The notes beneath the pieces are model-generated. The model saw only the letters and a program-made list of their open reading frames with translations, was not told where the DNA came from and did not search any database. A DNA stretch of 64,000 nucleotides from Teichococcus coralli (GTDB taxonomy: Bacteria > Pseudomonadota > Alphaproteobacteria > Acetobacterales > Acetobacteraceae). The DNA lies in the NCBI RefSeq assembly GCF_009829925.1, contig NZ_SNVJ01000006.1, positions 1 through 64,000 on the forward strand, in the 5' to 3' direction. Shown here piece by piece: positions 46,375-55,571 of the stretch (the first letter of the stretch is position 1; each line of letters starts with the position of its first letter). The position numbers and the translations under genes are program-made.

Positions 46375-47358
46375 TCAGAGATATTGGTTGAGGCGGGGCC
46401 GGAACCAGTCGAGGCTGCGGCGCAGCCCCTCCGGCAGCGACACCGCCGGCGCCCAGCCGGTGGCGGCGCGGAAGGTCGAATCGTCGGCGTGAAAGCTGCC
46501 GATGTCGATCGGGGCGCGGTCGGCGGGGAATTCCTTCACCACGTAGTGTCCAGCCCCATTGGCGGCGATCGCCAGCTCGGCCAGCTCGCGCAGCGAGACG
46601 GGCGGGGCACCGCCGATGTTGAAGGCCCGGCCGGCGCAGGCGGGGGTCTCCGCCGCGCGCAGGAAGGCCGCCACCACGTCGTCCAGATAGGCGAGGTCGC
46701 GCAGCTGCTCGCCGCCCCAGACTTCGAAGGGTTCGCCCTCCAGCAGGCGGCGGAACCAGATGCCGAGGAAGGTCTGCCGCGCGTCCTTCACCCTCAGGCG
46801 GGGGCCGTAGCAGTTGGTCAGGCGCAGCGAGACGACGGGGCGGCCATGCACCCGCCCCTCCATCAGCCAGTACTGCTCGCCGGCCAGCTTGGAGACCCCG
46901 TTGGCGTCGGGCGGGGCGATGGGGTGCTTCTCGTCCACCGGCAGGTAGTGCGGGCGGCCGTAGAACTGCCGTGTCGAGGCATGCACCACCACCGCCCGGG
47001 GCGAGCCGGCCCGCAGCGCGGCGATCAGCCGGAGCTGGGCGTCGGCGTTGATGGCGAGATCGGTGAAGGGGTCGGCCATGCTGCCGGCATGGCTGGTCTG
47101 GGCGGCGAGGTTGAAAACCGCGTCCAGGCCTTCGGCGTAAGGCGCGAGGTCCGCCTCGCGCAGGTCGGCCTCCACCAGCCGGACGCCGCTGTCCTGCAGG
47201 TTGAAGGGGTTGGCGCCGGCCTCGGGCAGCATGGCGTCCAGCGCCACCACCTCGGCGCCCGCGGCGGCCAGCGCATGGCAAAGGCCGCTGCCGATGAAGC
47301 CCGCGCCGCCGGTGACCAGCACCCGGCGACCCTTCCAGGCAGGTCCGGCCACGCTCAT
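46375..47358 (-). CDS. NAD-dependent epimerase/dehydratase (SDR), catalytic Tyr replaced
   Basis: 327 residues of the extended SDR family. The NAD motif GGAGFIG is at 17-23, and the TSHAGS loop and HASTRQFYG strand are present. In the YxxxK active site, Asn153 takes the place of Tyr (NGVSK, Lys157). The ATG at 47358 has GGAG upstream, while an in-frame start at 47463 is not used. With the DegT gene it probably makes a modified sugar nucleotide. The Asn variant suggests a different or reduced activity. Confidence 0.85.
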   Translation of the reverse strand: MSVAGPAWKGRRVLVTGGAGFIGSGLCHALAAAGAEVVALDAMLPEAGANPFNLQDSGVRLVEADLREADLAPYAEGLDAVFNLAAQTSHAGSMADPFTDLAINADAQLRLIAALRAGSPRAVVVHASTRQFYGRPHYLPVDEKHPIAPPDANGVSKLAGEQYWLMEGRVHGRPVVSLRLTNCYGPRLRVKDARQTFLGIWFRRLLEGEPFEVWGGEQLRDLAYLDDVVAAFLRAAETPACAGRAFNIGGAPPVSLRELAELAIAANGAGHYVVKEFPADRAPIDIGSFHADDSTFRAATGWAPAVSLPEGLRRSLDWFRPRLNQYL

Positions 47359-47603
47359 GGCCTGCCCTCCGCGGCGAGGCGGCGGCCAGAGGCCGGTTCG
47401 AGACCAGGAATGGCGCGCATGGCAGGGCTTCCCAGGGCAAGAGGCCGAAGCCTGCCCGGCCATTACGGCGGAAGCGGGGCAACTTTCGGCTTGGCCATGG
47501 CAGCGCGCGGAGCCGCCTACCGCAAGCTATCCTGTTGAGGTAGATTGCGGTGGCAGCTCATCACGTTCTGAAGATCATTCCGGCCCCGTGGCGAACCGGC
47601 CGC

Positions 47604-48938
47604 TCACTCGGCGGCGCGCGTTGCCCCGCCGGTCGCGGGGACCGCATCCTCCAGCAGGTGGCTGCTCGGACCCGCCGCCAGCTCGGCGCGCAGGCGCTGG
47701 GCATCCAGCTCACCCTCCCAGCGGCTGATGGCGACACAGGCGACGCCGTTGCCGCAGAGGTTGGTCAGGGCGCGGCACTCGCTCATGAACTTGTCGATGC
47801 CGATCAGCACCGCCAGCGCCTGGATCGGAATGTCCGGAATCACGGAAAGCGTCGCCGCCAGGGTGATGAAGCCGGCGCCGGTGACGCCCGAGGCGCCTTT
47901 CGAGGTCAGCATCGCCACCAGCAGGATGGTCAGCTCCTGCCCCAGCGTCAGGTGCGTGTTCGTGGCATAGGCCAGGAACATCGTCGCCAGGGTCATGTAG
48001 ATGTTGGTGCCGTCCAGGTTGAAGCTGTAGCCCAGCGGCACGGTCAGCCCGACCACGTTGGGCGAGCAGCCCAGCCGCTCCAGCTTGCGCATCAGCTGCG
48101 GCAGCACGCTTTCGCTGCTCGACGTGCCGAGCACGATCAGCAGCTCCTCGCGGATGTAGTTGAGAAAGCGCAGGATGGAGAAGCCGCAGAACCGGGCGAT
48201 GATGCCCAGCACCACCACCACGAAGAGCACGGCGGTCAGGTAGAAGGTGGCCACCAGCTCGCCCAGGCGCAGCAGCGAGCCGATGCCATAGGCGCCAATG
48301 GTGAAGGCCATGGCGCCGAAGGCGCCGACGGGCGCCGCCTGCACCACGATGCGCACCACGCCGAAGAAGACGGCGGCCATCCGGTCCACCACATGGGCGG
48401 TCGTCTCCCGCGCCTTCTCGGGCAGGGCGTTGATGGCGAAGCCGGTCAGCACGGCGATCAGCAGCACCTGCAGCAGGTCGCCATTGACGAAGGGGCTGAA
48501 GAAGCTGTCGGGGATGATGCCCATCAGATGCGCGACGACGCTGTCGCCCTGCGCCTTCTGGGTGAAGCCCTGCACCGCCTTGGCGTCGAGCTGCGTCGGG
48601 TCGATGTCGAAGCCGGCGCCAGTGTGGAAGACCTTGGCGACGATCAGGCCGAGCGCCAGGGCGAAGGTGGAGACCACCTCGAAATACAGGATCGCCTTCA
48701 GACCGACGCGGCCGACCTTGCTGGCATCCCGCACGCTGGCGATCCCGTGCACCACGGTGCAGAACACCACCGGGGCGATGATCAGCTTGATCAGCTTGAC
48801 GAAGGCGTCGCCCAGCGGCTTCAGCGCCGCGCCGGTGGACGGGAAGAACGCGCCCACCAGCACGCCCAGCACAATCGCGATCAGCACCTGCACATAGAGC
48901 AGGCCAAGCCAGCGTCTCAACATCGACCACTTCCTCAA
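47604..48938 (-). CDS. dctA: C4-dicarboxylate transporter DctA
   Basis: 444 residues, a DAACS-family sodium or proton symporter of the inner membrane for succinate, fumarate and malate. Diagnostic are [27 protein letters not shown] and [13 protein letters not shown], with ISRWEGELD at the C-terminus. No DctBD two-component genes are adjacent and I see no sigma54 promoter upstream. Confidence 0.94.
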   Translation of the reverse strand: MRKWSMLRRWLGLLYVQVLIAIVLGVLVGAFFPSTGAALKPLGDAFVKLIKLIIAPVVFCTVVHGIASVRDASKVGRVGLKAILYFEVVSTFALALGLIVAKVFHTGAGFDIDPTQLDAKAVQGFTQKAQGDSVVAHLMGIIPDSFFSPFVNGDLLQVLLIAVLTGFAINALPEKARETTAHVVDRMAAVFFGVVRIVVQAAPVGAFGAMAFTIGAYGIGSLLRLGELVATFYLTAVLFVVVVLGIIARFCGFSILRFLNYIREELLIVLGTSSSESVLPQLMRKLERLGCSPNVVGLTVPLGYSFNLDGTNIYMTLATMFLAYATNTHLTLGQELTILLVAMLTSKGASGVTGAGFITLAATLSVIPDIPIQALAVLIGIDKFMSECRALTNLCGNGVACVAISRWEGELDAQRLRAELAAGPSSHLLEDAVPATGGATRAAE

Positions 48939-49257
48939 GAGGCGCGCTCCCGCACGGCTCCGGCCACGCGCGCCCGGCGCGCAGCGCGCTCCGATGCAGG
49001 CATGGACGGTTCTTTTCCGGACGAGGGCGTTTCAACAAGCGCTGCGGCACAGGCCGAGGGGCGGCCGCAGCGCGTGCGCGCTCCTAGCGCGTCCGGTGCG
49101 GGCGCAACATCGTGGAGTGCATCACGCGGCTTGGCGCGCCCCTTGCCGGACGCCGGAGGAAAGTGAAAAAGGCGTGTCTTATACAGGACTTAGTCGAAGG
49201 TTACGAACACCTTAAAAAATCGCCATCAGATCAGAAGGCGCAGGAAAGGCAGCGCGC
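48939..49257. other. 319-bp gene-free stretch upstream of dctA
   Basis: No gene supported. It is noticeably more AT-rich at 49170-49240 than the flanks. A candidate dctA promoter lies at 49178-49207. Confidence 0.5.
49178..49207 (-). promoter_or_regulatory. Candidate dctA promoter
   Basis: Minus strand: TTCGTA (49207-49202), 18-bp spacer, TATAAG (49183-49178). It would give a leader of about 230 nt. Moderate consensus match only. Confidence 0.35.
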
Positions 49258-49626
49258 TTACCCCGGCGCCAGGGCGATCCCGGTGATCTCGACCCTCCAT
49301 TGCGGGTCCACCAACTTGCCCTGGATGGTCATGCGCGCGGGCTTGTGGGCGCGATCCAGCCAGCGGTCCCAGGCACGGTTCATCGCGGCGGCATCGGCGA
49401 TGTCCGCCAGCACGATCTGCACCTGCAGCAGCGCGCGCTTGTCCGTGCCGGCATCGGCCAGCAGCGCGTCGATCTGCGCCAGGATGTCGGAGGTCTGTCC
49501 CTCGGCGTCGAGCGTGGCGTCGTCCGCCACCTGGCCGGCCAGGAAGATGAAGCCGCCGGCGACGGTGGCGCCACAGAGGCGTTGCTCCTCCGCCAGGCGG
49601 CGGATGCGGGAGGATGGCTCGGTCAC
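49258..49626 (-). CDS. RidA family protein
   Basis: 122 residues with the RidA/YjgF fold. It has GGFIFLAGQVADD early, the LLADAGTDKRALLQVQIVLAD helix and the terminal VEITGIALAPG. The usual catalytic Arg of the deaminase subgroup sits near residue 107 in WRVEIT. Canonical members hydrolyse reactive enamines. The GTG at 49626 has AAGGA six bases upstream and gives the short family N-terminus. An ATG at 49665 without a ribosome-binding site is less likely. Confidence 0.85.
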   Translation of the reverse strand: MTEPSSRIRRLAEEQRLCGATVAGGFIFLAGQVADDATLDAEGQTSDILAQIDALLADAGTDKRALLQVQIVLADIADAAAMNRAWDRWLDRAHKPARMTIQGKLVDPQWRVEITGIALAPG

Positions 49627-50034
49627 GGGCGTTCCTTCATGAGATGGGGGAGAAAACACTGCCATGCCCGCCTGGTCGGAGCGAGGGGCGCAATCCGGCG
49701 AGGGAGCGCCAAGGTCTCGCCTCAGCCGCGACCTGATCGCCCGTGCCTTCCAGGGAGCCATGCGGCGCCGGCCGCGCCCGAAGCTGGCGCCCTCCGCCAC
49801 CTCGCCGATTGCCGGTGTGGTCGGTTTGTTCAGGCTGGCGCTGGTGGCGAATGACGGGGGCGATCGCGCTGGCCGCCTATCTGCCGGCCGCCTCGGCGGT
49901 GGGGAGATCGAGGTCCCTGCTCCTCGGCTGAGGCGAGTTGCACGCCCCGCCGGCGAGACGGGTGAAGCCCGTTGGCGGCGGCGGAAGGCGGCCGGGCGCC
50001 CGGAGCGCGCCGGCGAACGGAGCCGTGGCGCCGG
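49627..50034. other. 408-bp gene-free stretch
   Basis: Lies between the ridA start and the end of the ABC permease gene. Open frames here are GC-driven and lack ribosome-binding sites. No repeat, RNA or terminator recognised. Confidence 0.45.
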
Positions 50035-50913
50035 TCAGCCGCTGAAATGCGGGCGGCGCAACAGGCGGCCCAGCAGCCCGTCCACCGGCCCCGCGAGCAC
50101 CGAGAGGACCCAGGCCGCGCCGGCGACCAGGACGATGGCGGGACCACTGGGCAGGTCGAAGTGATAGGAGACGAGCAGGCCCGCCACGCTGGCGAAAACG
50201 GCGATGCCGGCGGCGGCATAGGCCATTCCCCCCACGCTGCGCCCCCAGTAGCGCGCGGCGACCGCCGGCAGCATCATCAGCCCCACGGCCATCAGCGTGC
50301 CGAGCGCCTGGAAGGCCGCCAGCACGTTCAGCACCACCAGCACCAGGAACAGCATGTGCCACCAGCCGCCATGCGCGCGCACGGCGGCGGCGAAGCCGGG
50401 ATCGAAGCATTCCAGCACCAGCGGCCGCCAGGCGAAGGCCAGCGCCAGCAGCGTCAGGCTGGCCACGCCCGCCATCAGGAACAGCGCCGGGTCGTCCACC
50501 CCCAGCACGCTGCCGAACAGCAGGTGCGACAGCTCGACCGATCCGGCCCGCGTCGAGATCAGGGTGACGCCAAGCGCCAGCGCGACGAGGTAGAGCGCGG
50601 CCAGCGCCGCATCTTCCCGCCCGCCTGTCGCGCGCGAGATGGCGCCCGCACCCACTCCCACGATCAGCCCGGCCACCAGGCCGCCCACCGACATGGCGGT
50701 GACGGAAAGCCCCGCCACGAGGAAGCCGATCGCGATGCCGGGCAGGATGCCGTGCGCGAGCACGTCGGCGGTCAGGCTCATCCGCCGCAACATCAGGAAG
50801 ACGCCGAGCGGCGGCGCGGCCAGCGAAAGCGCGAGGCAACCCACCAGCGCCCGGCGCATGAAGCCGAACTCGGCGAAAGGCGCCCAAAGGGCGTCCTGAA
50901 GCAGGTGCAGCAT
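50035..50913 (-). CDS. Metal ABC transporter permease (ZnuB/MntB type)
   Basis: 292 residues, eight to nine transmembrane helices, of the ABC-3 family of zinc/manganese permeases. The N-terminus has FAEFGFMRRALVGC, followed by ADVLAHGILPGIAIGF, and later GTLMAVGLMMLPAVAARYWG. The start overlaps the ATPase stop by a few bases. No binding protein (ZnuA) is in this cluster. The Zur-like box upstream suggests zinc. Confidence 0.87.
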   Translation of the reverse strand: MLHLLQDALWAPFAEFGFMRRALVGCLALSLAAPPLGVFLMLRRMSLTADVLAHGILPGIAIGFLVAGLSVTAMSVGGLVAGLIVGVGAGAISRATGGREDAALAALYLVALALGVTLISTRAGSVELSHLLFGSVLGVDDPALFLMAGVASLTLLALAFAWRPLVLECFDPGFAAAVRAHGGWWHMLFLVLVVLNVLAAFQALGTLMAVGLMMLPAVAARYWGRSVGGMAYAAAGIAVFASVAGLLVSYHFDLPSGPAIVLVAGAAWVLSVLAGPVDGLLGRLLRRPHFSG

Positions 50914-50914
50914 C

Positions 50915-51655
50915 TCAGGCGGCGCTGCGCTCGCAGGCTTCGGCTTCCGCATCCCAGGCCTCGGCCATCATGCGGGCCTTCATGCGGTTGGCGGCGGTCA
51001 GCACCTCCCCCGTCGGCCCCCAGGCAATCGGTTCGCGCGCCAGCAGCAGCGTCTCGGGAAAGTCGTGCCGCACCAGCTCCAGGTCGTGCAGCACCGCCAG
51101 GATGGTGCGGCCCTCGCCGTGCCAGCGGTGCACCAGCGCCAGCAGGTCGGCGGCGGTGCGGGCGTCCACGGCGTTGAAGGGCTCGTCCAGCAGGATCACC
51201 GGCGCATCCTGCACCAGCAGCCGGGCGAAAAGCACGCGCTGGAACTGGCCGCTCGAAAGGCCGCCGACCGGCCGCCCCTCGAAGCCTTCCAGCCCGACCG
51301 CCGCCAGCGCGTCGCGGGCCGCCCGCTGCTCGGCCGCGCGCAGCGCACGGAAGGCGCCGGCGCGGTGCCAATGGCCGAACAGCACCACATCCAGGCAGGA
51401 GACCGGGAAGGCGCGGTCCAGCGCCGCCGCCTGCGGCAGCAGCGCGATGTCCCGGCGCGGCGCGGCGAGCTTGCCCTCAACAGCCGGGTGGAGGCCCGCG
51501 ATGGCGCGCAGCAGGGTGGACTTGCCCGCGCCGTTCGGGCCCACGATGGCGGTCAGGCTCCCTGGCGCGAAGCGGCCGGAGATGTGATGCACCGCCGGAC
51601 GCCGCCCATGCGTCAGCGTCAGGTCGGTGAGCACGATGCCCTCGCCGCGGCTCAT
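50915..51655 (-). CDS. Metal ABC transporter ATP-binding protein (ZnuC type)
   Basis: 246 residues with Walker A VGPNGAGKST, signature LSSGQFQRVLFARLL, Walker B APVILLDEPFNAVD and His switch VLHDLELV. The LSSGQ rather than LSGGQ signature is usual in this metal-uptake group. Its start overlaps the stop of a 39-codon reading frame (ATGA), and it precedes the permease. The cluster would import zinc or manganese through the inner membrane. Confidence 0.87.
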   Translation of the reverse strand: MSRGEGIVLTDLTLTHGRRPAVHHISGRFAPGSLTAIVGPNGAGKSTLLRAIAGLHPAVEGKLAAPRRDIALLPQAAALDRAFPVSCLDVVLFGHWHRAGAFRALRAAEQRAARDALAAVGLEGFEGRPVGGLSSGQFQRVLFARLLVQDAPVILLDEPFNAVDARTAADLLALVHRWHGEGRTILAVLHDLELVRHDFPETLLLAREPIAWGPTGEVLTAANRMKARMMAEAWDAEAEACERSAA

Positions 51656-51771
51656 GCGGCGCGCGCCCAGAGCACGGCGGTCCAGAGCAGCGCCAGCAGC
51701 AGCGCGGCCAGCGCCAGCCGGGCCGGGGTGCCGGCGTGCAGCGCCAGCGGGTCATTGAGGCGGGGCGTCAT
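51652..51771 (-). CDS. Possible 39-residue membrane peptide at the head of the metal operon
   Basis: MTPRLNDPLALHAGTPARLA followed by a hydrophobic helix (about 17-35) ending WARAA. Its stop codon overlaps the ATPase start (ATGA), which favours translation as a coupled leader. The start lies one base from a Zur-like palindrome, leaving no room for a Shine-Dalgarno, so translation would need a leaderless mRNA. It could instead be a non-coding 5' leader. Confidence 0.4.
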   Translation of the reverse strand: MTPRLNDPLALHAGTPARLALAALLLALLWTAVLWARAA

Positions 51772-51772
51772 G

Positions 51773-51789
51773 ATGTTATAGAATAACAT
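51773..51789. promoter_or_regulatory. Zur-like operator (ATGTTAT-AGA-ATAACAT)
   Basis: A perfect 7-3-7 inverted repeat, AT-rich in a GC-rich region, immediately upstream of the metal transporter operon. Its form matches alphaproteobacterial Zur/Fur-family boxes. It overlaps a TATAAC that could be the -10 on the minus strand, so the repressor would block the polymerase. Confidence 0.7.
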
Positions 51790-51910
51790 TTCCCTCGTCG
51801 TGCACAAGCGCGCCGGCGGACGGCAGGTTGCGGCCCGTTCCCGAACAAGCCGCGGATTGTCATCCCCCACGGCTCCCGCCCGGCCGTCCGCCGCACTACC
51901 TTCACGGGCG

Positions 51911-53194
51911 ATGCACGGTATGCCCCCCCTTCCCGACCCCGAGGCCGAACTCCGCCGCAACCTCACCCGCTATCGTCGCTTCGCCACCGCCCTGCTGGTG
52001 CTGATGTCCGCCGTGATGCTCGGCGCGTATCAGCTGCCGCCGGGCTACTGGAGCGACCTGCTGCAGGCTTCCGCCAAGGCCGGGCTGGTCGGCGGCCTGG
52101 CCGACTGGTTCGCGGTCACGGCGCTGTTCCGCCGGCCGCTCGGCCTGCCCATCCCGCATACCGCCATCATTCCACGCCAGAAGGAACGCCTCGGGCGCGG
52201 GCTGGGCCGCTTCGTCGGCAACCACGTCTTGACCGAGGCGGAGGTGCAGCGCCTGCTGGCACGCGTGGATCTCGCGGGCATCCTGCGCCGCGTGCTGAGC
52301 GATCCCGCCAACACGCGCCCCTTGGCCGAGGCAATGGCCGCCAACCTGCCGCGCGTGCTCGATGCCCTGGAGGACGGCCGCGCCCGCCGCCTGCTGGCGC
52401 GCCTGCTGCCGCGCATGGTTTCCGGCCCCGCCGCGGCGCGCCTGCTGGCGCGGATGCTGCGCGCCATGATGGCGGGCGGCCAGCACCAGGCGGTGTTCGG
52501 GCTGGCGCTGGAGCAGATCAAGGTGTTGCTGGCCGCCAAGGAGGAGGACCTGCGGCAGGCGATCCAGGCCCGCGTGCGGGCCGAGGGCGGCGCGCTGGTC
52601 GGCTGGCTGGCCGGCGGCGCGGTGGCGCGGCGCATCCTCACCGCCATCAACCAGGAGCTGGAGAAGGTCGAGCCGGGGGACAGCGACCTGCGCGCCGCCT
52701 TCGAGGCCTGGCTGCTGACCGAGATCGAGCGCCTGGAAACCGACCCGGCACGCGCGGAGGCGGTCGGAGCGGCACTGCGCAAGGCCTTGTCGCACCCCAC
52801 CGTGGCGGCCTGGCTGGGCGACGTCTGGAGCCGCCTGAAGGCCGGCGTGGCGGCCGACGCCGCCTCCCCCGAAGGCCGCAGCGCGGCGCTGCTCTCCGGC
52901 CTGTTCACCAACCTTGGCCGGCTGCTGGCCGAGGATGAGGCGGCGCGCGAGCGGCTGAACCGCTGGCTGGAAGGAATGCTGCGGGGCGCGCTGCCCTCCG
53001 CCCAGGCGCGCATCGCCGACTTCATCGCCGGCGTCGTGGCGCGCTGGGATACCGCGACGGTGGTGGACAAGATCGAACTGCGGGTGGGGCGCGACCTGCA
53101 GTTCGTGCGGGTGAACGGCACGCTGGTCGGCTTCCTGGCCGGCGGGGCGCTGTTCGCCCTGATGCAGGCGGTGTTCGGCCGCGTGGCCTACTGA
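51911..53194 (+). CDS. DUF445 family membrane protein
   Basis: 427 residues. It begins with a hydrophobic segment (RRFATALLVLMSAVMLGAYQ) and a conserved AKAGLVGGLADWFAVTALFR region, with a C-terminal hydrophobic anchor (GTLVGFLAGGALFALMQAVF). DUF445 proteins (YheB/YjiN-like) are envelope-associated and of unknown function. The ATG at 51911 is used, and an upstream in-frame start at 51800 overlaps the metal operon's control region. It is monocistronic and divergent from the metal operon. Confidence 0.85.
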   Translation: MHGMPPLPDPEAELRRNLTRYRRFATALLVLMSAVMLGAYQLPPGYWSDLLQASAKAGLVGGLADWFAVTALFRRPLGLPIPHTAIIPRQKERLGRGLGRFVGNHVLTEAEVQRLLARVDLAGILRRVLSDPANTRPLAEAMAANLPRVLDALEDGRARRLLARLLPRMVSGPAAARLLARMLRAMMAGGQHQAVFGLALEQIKVLLAAKEEDLRQAIQARVRAEGGALVGWLAGGAVARRILTAINQELEKVEPGDSDLRAAFEAWLLTEIERLETDPARAEAVGAALRKALSHPTVAAWLGDVWSRLKAGVAADAASPEGRSAALLSGLFTNLGRLLAEDEAARERLNRWLEGMLRGALPSAQARIADFIAGVVARWDTATVVDKIELRVGRDLQFVRVNGTLVGFLAGGALFALMQAVFGRVAY

Positions 53195-53350
53195 GCCGGC
53201 CGCCCCGCCGCCGGCCGCGGGGCGGCCCTTGCCATTGCTCCGCCCTCCGCCCCACGCTAAACCGCGCCGCCGAGCCGCCTTCCGCCCCCGTGGCGGGCGC
53301 GGCCTATCTTCGTTCCTTTAAGCCTCCCCCGAGAGACAGGTGCCCCGCCC

Positions 53351-53917
53351 ATGAAGCAGCAGGCCAACCAGATGCGCCCCGGTCAGGTCATCGAGTACGA
53401 AGGCCGGCGCTGGACGGTGCTGAAGATCCAGATCATCACTCCGGGCAAGGGCGGCGCCTTCATCCAGGTCGAGATGCGCGACATCAAGACCGGCACCAAG
53501 AAGGACGATCGTTGGCGCACCGCCGACACCGTCGAGCGGCTGATGACCGAGGACAAGGAGTTCACCTACTCCTACGCCGACGGCGACAACCTGGTTCTGA
53601 TGGACCCCGAGACCTTTGAGCAGACCATCGTCCCGGCTGCCATCCTCGGCGAGCGCCTGCCCTTCCTCACCGAGAACATGACCGTCTCGGTGAAGCTGAT
53701 CGAGGGCGAGCCGGTGGCGATGGACCTGCCGCCCAACGTGACGCTGGAGGTGGCCGAGGCCGATCCGGTGGTGAAGGGGCAGACCGCCTCCTCCTCCTAC
53801 AAGCCCGCCGTGCTCTCCAACGGCGTGAAGACCCTGGTGCCGCCCTTCATCACCGCCGGCGAGAGGATCGTGGTGAAGACCGACGACGGCTCCTACGTCG
53901 AGCGCTCCAAGGGCTGA
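53351..53917 (+). CDS. efp: Translation elongation factor P
   Basis: 188 residues, three beta-barrel domains. It rescues ribosomes stalled at polyproline. The tip of domain I is TPGKGGAF with Lys33 as the residue modified by EpmA-type enzymes, or left unmodified. The C-terminal VKTDDGSYVERSKG is the family signature. It ends with a GC-rich hairpin before suhB. Confidence 0.97.
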   Translation: MKQQANQMRPGQVIEYEGRRWTVLKIQIITPGKGGAFIQVEMRDIKTGTKKDDRWRTADTVERLMTEDKEFTYSYADGDNLVLMDPETFEQTIVPAAILGERLPFLTENMTVSVKLIEGEPVAMDLPPNVTLEVAEADPVVKGQTASSSYKPAVLSNGVKTLVPPFITAGERIVVKTDDGSYVERSKG

Positions 53918-53959
53918 GGCCCGATCCGCGGGGCGCCGTCCGGCGTCCCGGACTCCGTT

Positions 53960-53994
53960 TCCCGCCGCCGGACCTACGCTGCCCGGCGGCGGGA
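53960..53994. terminator. 12-bp stem-loop between efp and suhB
   Basis: TCCCGCCGCCGG and CCGGCGGCGGGA pair perfectly with an 11-nt loop, 42 bp after efp. It lacks a T-run, so it may only attenuate transcription into suhB. Confidence 0.5.
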
Positions 53995-54087
53995 GTTCCG
54001 GGAAGCCGCGGCATCCCGGCGGAACCAGGCGGCAGGGCGCGCCCCCGCCCGCCGAGCAGCGCATCCGTTATCCGGAGTTCCCCCATC

Positions 54088-54933
54088 GTGGCCGCATCCG
54101 CACGCCTCTCCCCCGCCCTGAACGTCGTCGTGGCCGCCGCGCAGAAGGTCGGCCGCCGCCTGCTGCGCGACTTCGGCGAGGTCGAGCAGCTGCAGGTGAG
54201 CACCAAGGGCCCGGGCGACTTCGTTTCCCAGGCCGACCTGCGCGCCGAGGAGACGCTGCGCGCCGAACTCGGCCGCGCTCGCCCGAACTTCGCCTTTCTC
54301 GGCGAGGAGGAGGGCCAGACCGGCAAGGAGGACTGGGAGTGGCGCTGGGTGGTGGACCCGCTGGACGGCACCACCAACTTCCTGCACGGCATCCCGCACT
54401 GGTCGGTCTCGATCGGCATCGAGAAGCGCACCGGCGAGAACAGCAGCGAGATCGTCGCGGGCGTGATCTACAACCCCGCCGCCGACGAGCTGTTCTGGGC
54501 CGAGAAGGGCATGGGCGCCTTCCTGAACGACCGCCGCCTGCGCGTCTCGGGCCGGCGGGACATGCTCAGCGCCGTGCTCGCCACCGGCATTCCCTTCGCC
54601 AAGGTGCCGCGCAAGGCCGAGTTCTCCACCATTCTGGCCAGGCTGATGCCGCAGGTCGCCGGCATCCGCCGCATGGGCTCCGCCTCGCTCGACCTCGCCT
54701 GGACCGCCGCCGGCCGCTATGACGGCTACTGGGAGCTGGGCCTGAAGCCCTGGGACATCGCCGCCGGGCTGGTCATCCTGAAGGAGGCCGGCGGCTACGT
54801 GACCGATGCCGAGGGTGGCGACTCCTTCGCCAGCGGCAACGTCATCGCCGGCAACCCCTTCATGCAGCCCAAGCTGCGGGAGGTGGTGAACGAGGGCATC
54901 GCCGCGGTCGGCAAGGCGCGCGGCGAAGGCTGA
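54088..54933 (+). CDS. suhB: Inositol monophosphatase (SuhB)
   Basis: 281 residues, Mg-dependent phosphatase fold. The metal site has Glu73-Glu75 in GEEEG, DPLDGT at 90-95, and the conserved WDIAAG near residue 223. It dephosphorylates inositol 1-phosphate, and SuhB also joins the rRNA antitermination complex. The start is GTG at 54088 with GGAG upstream. It is read into the OmpA-like gene 65 bp away. Confidence 0.93.
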   Translation: MAASARLSPALNVVVAAAQKVGRRLLRDFGEVEQLQVSTKGPGDFVSQADLRAEETLRAELGRARPNFAFLGEEEGQTGKEDWEWRWVVDPLDGTTNFLHGIPHWSVSIGIEKRTGENSSEIVAGVIYNPAADELFWAEKGMGAFLNDRRLRVSGRRDMLSAVLATGIPFAKVPRKAEFSTILARLMPQVAGIRRMGSASLDLAWTAAGRYDGYWELGLKPWDIAAGLVILKEAGGYVTDAEGGDSFASGNVIAGNPFMQPKLREVVNEGIAAVGKARGEG

Positions 54934-54998
54934 CCTGCCGCGGGCGCCAACCCGGCGCCCGTTTCCCCTCTCGCGGATGTGGGCTAGGGTGCGCAACG

Positions 54999-55571
54999 AT
55001 GCGCGCCTTCAACTTACCATTTCTACCGCCGCTGCGGCGGTCCGTTCCACTGCTGGCGCTGCTGGCGCTGGCCGCGACCGCTCACGCGCAGCTGCCGGAC
55101 GGGCGGCTACCTTCCGATCCCGCGGCCGCCGCACCCCGCGCCCCGGACCTGACGCGCCCGCCGCGTCCCGCGCCCGCGATGCCGCAGCCCGGCTTCAACC
55201 TGCCGCGCGGCATCGAGGCCATGCCGGGCGGCGGCTGGCGGCTGACGGGTTCGCTGGCGCGCGGCACGCTGGACGGTGCGCCGCATTCCACGCTGGCAGA
55301 GATCGCCCATTGGCTCTCCAGCCGCACCACGGGCCGGGTGACGCTGGTCGCCCAGGTGGCCAATCCCGAGAACGACGTCTCGCTCGCCCGCCGGGATTCG
55401 CTGGCGCACGCCCTCGCGATCCGGCATGTGCTGGAACAGGCCGGGCTGGACGGCACCCGCATCGACATCCGTCCCCTGGGCCGCACCGCCGAGGCACGCG
55501 ACGCCATCGAGCTGCTGCCGCCCCCCGCCCGCAGCGACACTCCCGCCAGCGAGAACCTGAGCCGCCCATGA
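54999..55571 (+). CDS. Secreted OmpA-like domain protein of a MotAB-like module
   Basis: 190 residues: a signal peptide (about 1-30, AATAHAQ), a Pro-rich linker (about 30-70) and a degenerate OmpA-C-like domain (about 85-180), with SLARRDSLAHALAIRHVLEQ resembling the peptidoglycan-binding fold of OmpA/MotB. Its stop overlaps the start of the MotA-like gene (ATGA), so the two are co-translated. It probably binds the cell wall or regulates the downstream motor pair. Confidence 0.75.
   Translation: MRAFNLPFLPPLRRSVPLLALLALAATAHAQLPDGRLPSDPAAAAPRAPDLTRPPRPAPAMPQPGFNLPRGIEAMPGGGWRLTGSLARGTLDGAPHSTLAEIAHWLSSRTTGRVTLVAQVANPENDVSLARRDSLAHALAIRHVLEQAGLDGTRIDIRPLGRTAEARDAIELLPPPARSDTPASENLSRP

Noticed and set aside
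48939..49257. Sigma54 promoter for dctA
   Set aside because: No TGGC-N8-TGC type match with correct spacing was found upstream of the start.
49664..50164. 166-codon frame upstream of ridA
   Set aside because: Arg/Pro-rich with no ribosome-binding site, and runs into the metal permease gene. Not supported.
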